NCBI RefSeq assembly: GCF_004348525.1
Contig: NZ_SMKG01000023.1
Coordinates: 1 to 47,696, forward strand
Reading direction: 5' to 3'
Length of the DNA stretch: 47,696 nucleotides
Source: Micromonospora sp. 15K316
GTDB lineage: Bacteria > Actinomycetota > Actinomycetes > Mycobacteriales > Micromonosporaceae
Shown: in pieces, positions 44,040 through 47,696 of the stretch
How the letters are laid out: each line of letters opens with the position of its first letter
Numbering within the stretch: position 1 is the stretch's first letter
The notes under the pieces: generated by a model
Told to the model about the DNA's origin: nothing
The model's input: the letters and a program-made list of their open reading frames with translations, nothing else
Database searches by the model: none
Position numbers and translations under genes: made by a program

Positions 44040-45467
44040 GTGACGATTCCGTACCCCAACAGCCAGCCGGTGCATCCCATCGCCGCGGTGACGCCGCCGT
44101 CGGGCGCGTCCCGGCCCCGGGTGACCTTCCTCGGTACCGGCTACCTCGGTGCGACCTACGCCATCTGCTACGCGGAGCTGGGCTACGAGGTGCTCGGCTT
44201 CGACGTCGACGCCGACAAGATCGCGATGCTCAACGCGGGCCGGGTGCCGATCCACGAGCCGGGCCTCGACGAGCTGCTCCGGCGCAACCTCGCGGCGGGC
44301 CGGCTGCGGTTCAGCACCGACATCGCCGAGACGGCCGACTTCGGTGACGTCCACTTCATCTGCGTCGGCACTCCGCAGCGCGCCGACGGCATGGGCGCCG
44401 ACCTGTCGTACGTCGAGGCGTCGGTGACCGGCCTCGCCCAGCACCTCACCCGCAAGGCGCTGATCGTCGGCAAGTCGACAGTTCCGGTCGGCACCGCCGA
44501 GTGGGTGGAGCAGCTCGTCGGCAAGCACGCCCCGGCCGACCTCGGCGTCGAGGTCGCGTGGAGCCCGGAGTTCCTCCAGGAGGGCTTCGCCGTCGACGAC
44601 GTGCTCCGCCCGAACCGGATCGTCGTCGGCGTGAAGAGCGAGTGGGCCAACGGCATGCTCTACGCCGCGCACAAGGGCGTCTTCGACCTGGCCGCCACCG
44701 AGGACCGCGAGGTGCCGCTGGTGGTGACCGACTTCGCCACCGCCGAGCTGGTCAAGGTCGCCGCGAACGCCTTCCTCGCCACCAAGATCTCGTTCATCAA
44801 CGCGATGGCCGAGGTCTGCGAGGTCGCCGGCGGTGACGTCACCCAGCTCGCCCGCGCGATCGGCTTCGACCCGCGGATCGGCAACCGGTTCCTCCAGGCC
44901 GGTCTCGGCTTCGGTGGCGCCTGCCTGCCCAAGGACATCCGGGCCTTCCAGGCCCGGGCCCAGGAGTTGGGCGCGGGTGAGGCGCTGCGCTTCCTGCACG
45001 AGGTCGACCTGATCAACCTCCGCCGCCGTACCCGCGTGCTCCAGCTCGCCGCGGAGCTCCTCAGCCGCCGCACCGGCCCCGCCGGCCCCGACCTCTCCGG
45101 CACCCGGATCGCCGTGCTCGGCGCCACCTTCAAGCCCAACACCGACGACGTCCGCGACGCTCCGGCGCTCGCCGTCGCCGGGCTGCTGCGCAAGGCCGGC
45201 GCGGAGGTGCACGTCTTCGACCCACAGGGCATGGAGAACGCCCGCCGGGCGATGCCCGAGCTGACCTACGAGACCAGCATGACCGACGCGGTGACCGGCG
45301 CGGACCTGGTCTGCGTGCTCACCGAGTGGGCCGACTTCCGCAACGCCGACCCGGTCGCCCTGGGCGAGCTGGTCGCCGGTCGGAAGGTCGTCGACGGGCG
45401 CAACTGCCTCGACCCGGCACTGTGGACGCAGGCCGGCTGGGAGTACCGGGGCATGGGTCGCCCCTGA
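44040..45467 (+). CDS. UDP-glucose/GDP-mannose dehydrogenase family protein
   Basis: A 475-aa two-domain dehydrogenase: N-terminal NAD site TFLGTGYLGATYAICYAELGYEVLGFD, middle domain AWSPEFLQEGFAVDD and EVAGGDVTQLARAIGFDPRIG with the catalytic Cys in GFGGACLPKDIRAF, and a C-terminal UDP-sugar domain (AVLGATFKPNTDDVRDAPALAV). It oxidises UDP-glucose (or GDP-mannose) to the uronic acid. I chose GTG 44040 with GGAGAAG 6 nt upstream; GTG 44019 is an alternative. The gene ends in a strong hairpin. Confidence 0.94.
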   Translation: MTIPYPNSQPVHPIAAVTPPSGASRPRVTFLGTGYLGATYAICYAELGYEVLGFDVDADKIAMLNAGRVPIHEPGLDELLRRNLAAGRLRFSTDIAETADFGDVHFICVGTPQRADGMGADLSYVEASVTGLAQHLTRKALIVGKSTVPVGTAEWVEQLVGKHAPADLGVEVAWSPEFLQEGFAVDDVLRPNRIVVGVKSEWANGMLYAAHKGVFDLAATEDREVPLVVTDFATAELVKVAANAFLATKISFINAMAEVCEVAGGDVTQLARAIGFDPRIGNRFLQAGLGFGGACLPKDIRAFQARAQELGAGEALRFLHEVDLINLRRRTRVLQLAAELLSRRTGPAGPDLSGTRIAVLGATFKPNTDDVRDAPALAVAGLLRKAGAEVHVFDPQGMENARRAMPELTYETSMTDAVTGADLVCVLTEWADFRNADPVALGELVAGRKVVDGRNCLDPALWTQAGWEYRGMGRP

Positions 45468-45481
45468 TCCGGATCACCACG

Positions 45482-45516
45482 ACGGCCGGCCGCGGAGCAG
45501 CTCCGCGGCCGGCCGT
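45482..45516 (+). terminator. strong hairpin terminator
   Basis: ACGGCCGGCCGCGGAG-CAG-CTCCGCGGCCGGCCGT: a perfect 16-bp stem with a 3-nt loop, 14 bp after the dehydrogenase stop and followed by TGTCTTT. It is an intrinsic-type terminator. Confidence 0.85.
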
Positions 45517-45629
45517 TGTCTTTCCCCGCCGGGCTCGTTTGTCCTGAACCCGCCGACAACTGTCGAAAATCGCGCCGGCTTTGGGCATGCTGCGACAGTG
45601 AGGGTCCACAGTGCGGGTGGAGGGGTGTC

Positions 45630-47696
45630 GTGGCGACCTTTCAGTGCTCGGCGTGCGGTCGGGAGATCAAGCCGGCCGACCGGTGCCCGCACTGCGGCGC
45701 CGAACAACCCCAGTGGGTCGAGCACCTGGCGGAGATCGAACGCTCCATCGCGGAGATGAAGGCGCGGGAGGCCGCCATCGCCCGTGAGCAGCGGCAGATC
45801 GCCGCGAAGATGCAGGCCGCCCTCTTCCAGCGGGACATCCTCGCCCACGCCGGCGAGGAGCGGACCAAGCAGGCGACCCGGCCGCACCGGGTGCTGCGCC
45901 GCCGTCCCGGCCGGCGTCCGCCGACCGCCGCCACCGGTGCGCCGACCCGCGTCCCCCGACAGGGCGCCGCGCCCGGCTCCGCCGAGCCGCCACCGCCCCC
46001 ACCCCCGGTGACCTGGCTCGACGTCGACGATCCCGAGCACCCGCCGGAGGCGTCCTCGCGGGAGGTGCAGAACATCCCGCTCGGCCTCGGGGCACTGCTG
46101 CTCGGCGTGGCCGCCGTGGTCTTCGCCGCGGTCGCCACCAGCTCGATGGACGCGCTCGTACGGCTCGGCATCCTGCTCGTCGCCACCGTGCTGCTGCTGC
46201 TCGCGCCACCGGTGCTGGCCCGGCGTGGGCTCACCTCCACCGCCGAGACGATCGCCACCGTCGGGCTGCTGCTGGTGCCGCTCGCCGGGTACGCCCTCTG
46301 GGCGGTGGACCGGATCGGCGACGGCGGCGCCTCCGGCACGGTCTTCGCCGGGCTGATCTTCCTGGTGACCGCCGCCGTCTCGGTCGGCTACGCCGCGTGG
46401 ACGGGGCTGCGCGCGCCCCGGTTCGCCACCGTGCTCGCCGCCCAGCCGGTCGTGCCGTTGCTGGCGTACGACCGGATCACCGGGCCGGCCGGTTGGGCCC
46501 TCGTACTGACCGTGGTCGCGCTGCTCGACCTCTGGTTGGCCCGCTCCGGCGTGGCCGTGGAACGCCCGGTCCGGCGCGACCTGCCGGAACCGCCGCCCAC
46601 GTCCCCGGCACCACCGCCCACGCCCCGGCAGCGCCCCGCCGAGGCCCGGCCGGAGGGCGCGCCGGAGGAGGCAGGCGAGGTCGTCTCGACGCCGGACCCG
46701 ACGGACACCGACACCCGGCCCCGTCCGGTGCCCGGGCTACGCGGGCTGACCTGGGTGCTGCACGGGGTCGCCGTCGCGATCGCCCTGGCGTACGCGGTGA
46801 CCGCCCTGCTCCGCGCGGGCACCGTGCCGGCGGCCACCGGCGCCGGGCTGGTGTTGCTACTCGCCGCGGTCGCCGGGCTGGCCGGTGCGCTCGCGCTGCG
46901 CCGCCCACCCCTGCCCGACCTCGGCGCGGGCATCCTCACCCTCGCGGTCATCGGCGCGCTGAGTCGGGTCGCCTCGGTGGCCCTGCCGGGTCGGGCACTC
47001 CTGCTGATCGCGGCGGTCATCGCGATCACCGGCGTGGCCGTCCGGGCCCTGCCGGAGGCGGCCCGGCGCGGGCCCCAGCTCGCCTCGGCGGTGGCGCTCA
47101 CGGTGAGCGGGCTGCTGGTGGCCGGGAACGCGCTGCGCGCCGGGGTCGCCCCGGTGCGCGCCGCGCTCCCCGCGTGGGCCGCCGACCTCGACCGCTACCC
47201 CGCCGAGCTCGCCGCGGCGGTCGGCCCGGCCGCCTGGCAGCTGGCCGCGAGCGCCTTCCTGCTCACCGTCGCCGCCGTGCTGGCCCTGCCGCCGGAGATC
47301 CGCCGTGAGTTCGCGGTGGCCGGCACGGCGCTGACGGCGCTGGCCGTACCGGCGTCGTTCGGTCTGAGCTGGACGGTCGCGCCCTGGCCGATGGTGCTGG
47401 CGGCGGTCGGCATCGGCGTGGCTGGCCTCTCCGCCCGCACCCCACGGGCCGCGCTGGCGCACGGGCTCGGCGCGGCGGTGGTCGGCCTGTTCGGGGCGGG
47501 CGCCGCCCTGGCCCGGCCGACGCTGACGGCGGCCGTGCTGGTGGTGCTCTTCCTGGCGGGGGTCCTGGTCGCGGTGGCGCCCCGGATCCGGATCGCCCCG
47601 GCACCGGCCGACATCGTCTCCGCCTGGGCGGCGGGCGGCGCGGCGTTCGCCCTGCCGGGCGCGGTGGCCGCGTTCGTCGCCGCCACCACCCCGGCC
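45630..47696 (+). CDS. zinc-ribbon, SCO7613-like polytopic membrane protein (3' end missing)
   Basis: The frame from GTG 45630 stays open to the window edge (689 codons) with no stop, so the gene is cut off at its 3' end. It starts with a zinc ribbon (CSACGREIKPADRCPHCG: two C-x2-C pairs), then a charged helix (about 35-85), a Pro-rich linker (about 95-140), and then many membrane segments from about residue 145 on, broken by a cytoplasmic Pro/Glu-rich stretch (about 310-370). This build matches the actinobacterial SCO7613-C-terminal-domain membrane proteins of unknown function. A GGAGGGG site lies 6 nt before the start. Confidence 0.85.
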   Translation, partial: MATFQCSACGREIKPADRCPHCGAEQPQWVEHLAEIERSIAEMKAREAAIAREQRQIAAKMQAALFQRDILAHAGEERTKQATRPHRVLRRRPGRRPPTAATGAPTRVPRQGAAPGSAEPPPPPPPVTWLDVDDPEHPPEASSREVQNIPLGLGALLLGVAAVVFAAVATSSMDALVRLGILLVATVLLLLAPPVLARRGLTSTAETIATVGLLLVPLAGYALWAVDRIGDGGASGTVFAGLIFLVTAAVSVGYAAWTGLRAPRFATVLAAQPVVPLLAYDRITGPAGWALVLTVVALLDLWLARSGVAVERPVRRDLPEPPPTSPAPPPTPRQRPAEARPEGAPEEAGEVVSTPDPTDTDTRPRPVPGLRGLTWVLHGVAVAIALAYAVTALLRAGTVPAATGAGLVLLLAAVAGLAGALALRRPPLPDLGAGILTLAVIGALSRVASVALPGRALLLIAAVIAITGVAVRALPEAARRGPQLASAVALTVSGLLVAGNALRAGVAPVRAALPAWAADLDRYPAELAAAVGPAAWQLAASAFLLTVAAVLALPPEIRREFAVAGTALTALAVPASFGLSWTVAPWPMVLAAVGIGVAGLSARTPRAALAHGLGAAVVGLFGAGAALARPTLTAAVLVVLFLAGVLVAVAPRIRIAPAPADIVSAWAAGGAAFALPGAVAAFVAATTPA

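Overview
This window looks like chromosomal DNA of a high-GC actinomycete, most probably a member of the Micromonosporaceae (Micromonospora-like). The reasons are the very high GC content, frequent GTG starts, 4-bp ATGA/GTGA gene overlaps, a WhiB2-type regulator, a full set of core coenzyme F420 genes, and the order DUF3499 / metallopeptidase-like / whiB / fbiA / fbiB / manC / glycosyltransferase / TIGR03089, which matches the neighbourhood of whiB2-fbiA-fbiB in mycobacteria. The taxon is inference. I saw no rRNA, tRNA, CRISPR array or insertion sequence.

Region 1 (about 0.1-7.7 kb) is a polymorphic-toxin locus read on the minus strand: YbaB-like protein, small WXG-like protein, a giant modular toxin, a putative immunity protein and a DinB-fold protein. 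The toxin carries two predicted warheads, a papain-like (Tox-PL) domain and a RelA/SpoT-like nucleotidyltransferase domain. Its frame is broken by one apparent extra base in a C run at 5041-5044. Divergent to it is a deaminase fused to a SUKH-3-type immunity domain.

Region 2 (7.7-11.7 kb) holds an aldehyde dehydrogenase and a YtrA-type GntR regulator with its own palindromic operator, followed by an ABC ATPase and permease.

Region 3 (11.8-18.4 kb) is the most unusual part: six minus-strand genes that read as a cell-wall D-amino-acid module. They are an OmpR-family response regulator, a histidine kinase with a short sensor loop, a membrane acyltransferase-3 domain fused in frame to a fold-type II PLP enzyme, a D-Ala-D-Ala ligase, a VanX-type D,D-dipeptidase, and a secreted protein made of two almost identical double-psi beta-barrel repeats. 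Four of the five junctions from regulator to dipeptidase are 4-bp stop/start overlaps or an in-frame fusion. The layout resembles vanR-vanS-vanT-ligase-vanX, but the PLP half is not the alanine-racemase fold of classical VanT.

Region 4 (18.6-22 kb) is an acetaldehyde-dehydrogenase operon (GAF regulator, ExaC/Adh-type ALDH, DUF779). Region 5 (22-25.2 kb) is a translationally coupled pair of a large membrane-anchored protein of unknown function and a GNAT acetyltransferase. Region 6 (25.4-34 kb) holds a flavin/F420-type split-barrel protein, DUF3499, a metallopeptidase-like protein that has lost its zinc motif, whiB, a ~1 kb gene-poor stretch, fbiC, a Pro-rich membrane protein, and fbiA-fbiB. 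Region 7 (34-47.7 kb) holds an ArsR-type regulator, NUDIX hydrolase, mannose-1-phosphate guanylyltransferase, GT4 glycosyltransferase, TIGR03089, acetoacetate-CoA ligase, acyl-CoA thioesterase, acyl-CoA dehydrogenase, UDP-sugar dehydrogenase, and the start of a SCO7613-like polytopic membrane protein that runs off the right edge.
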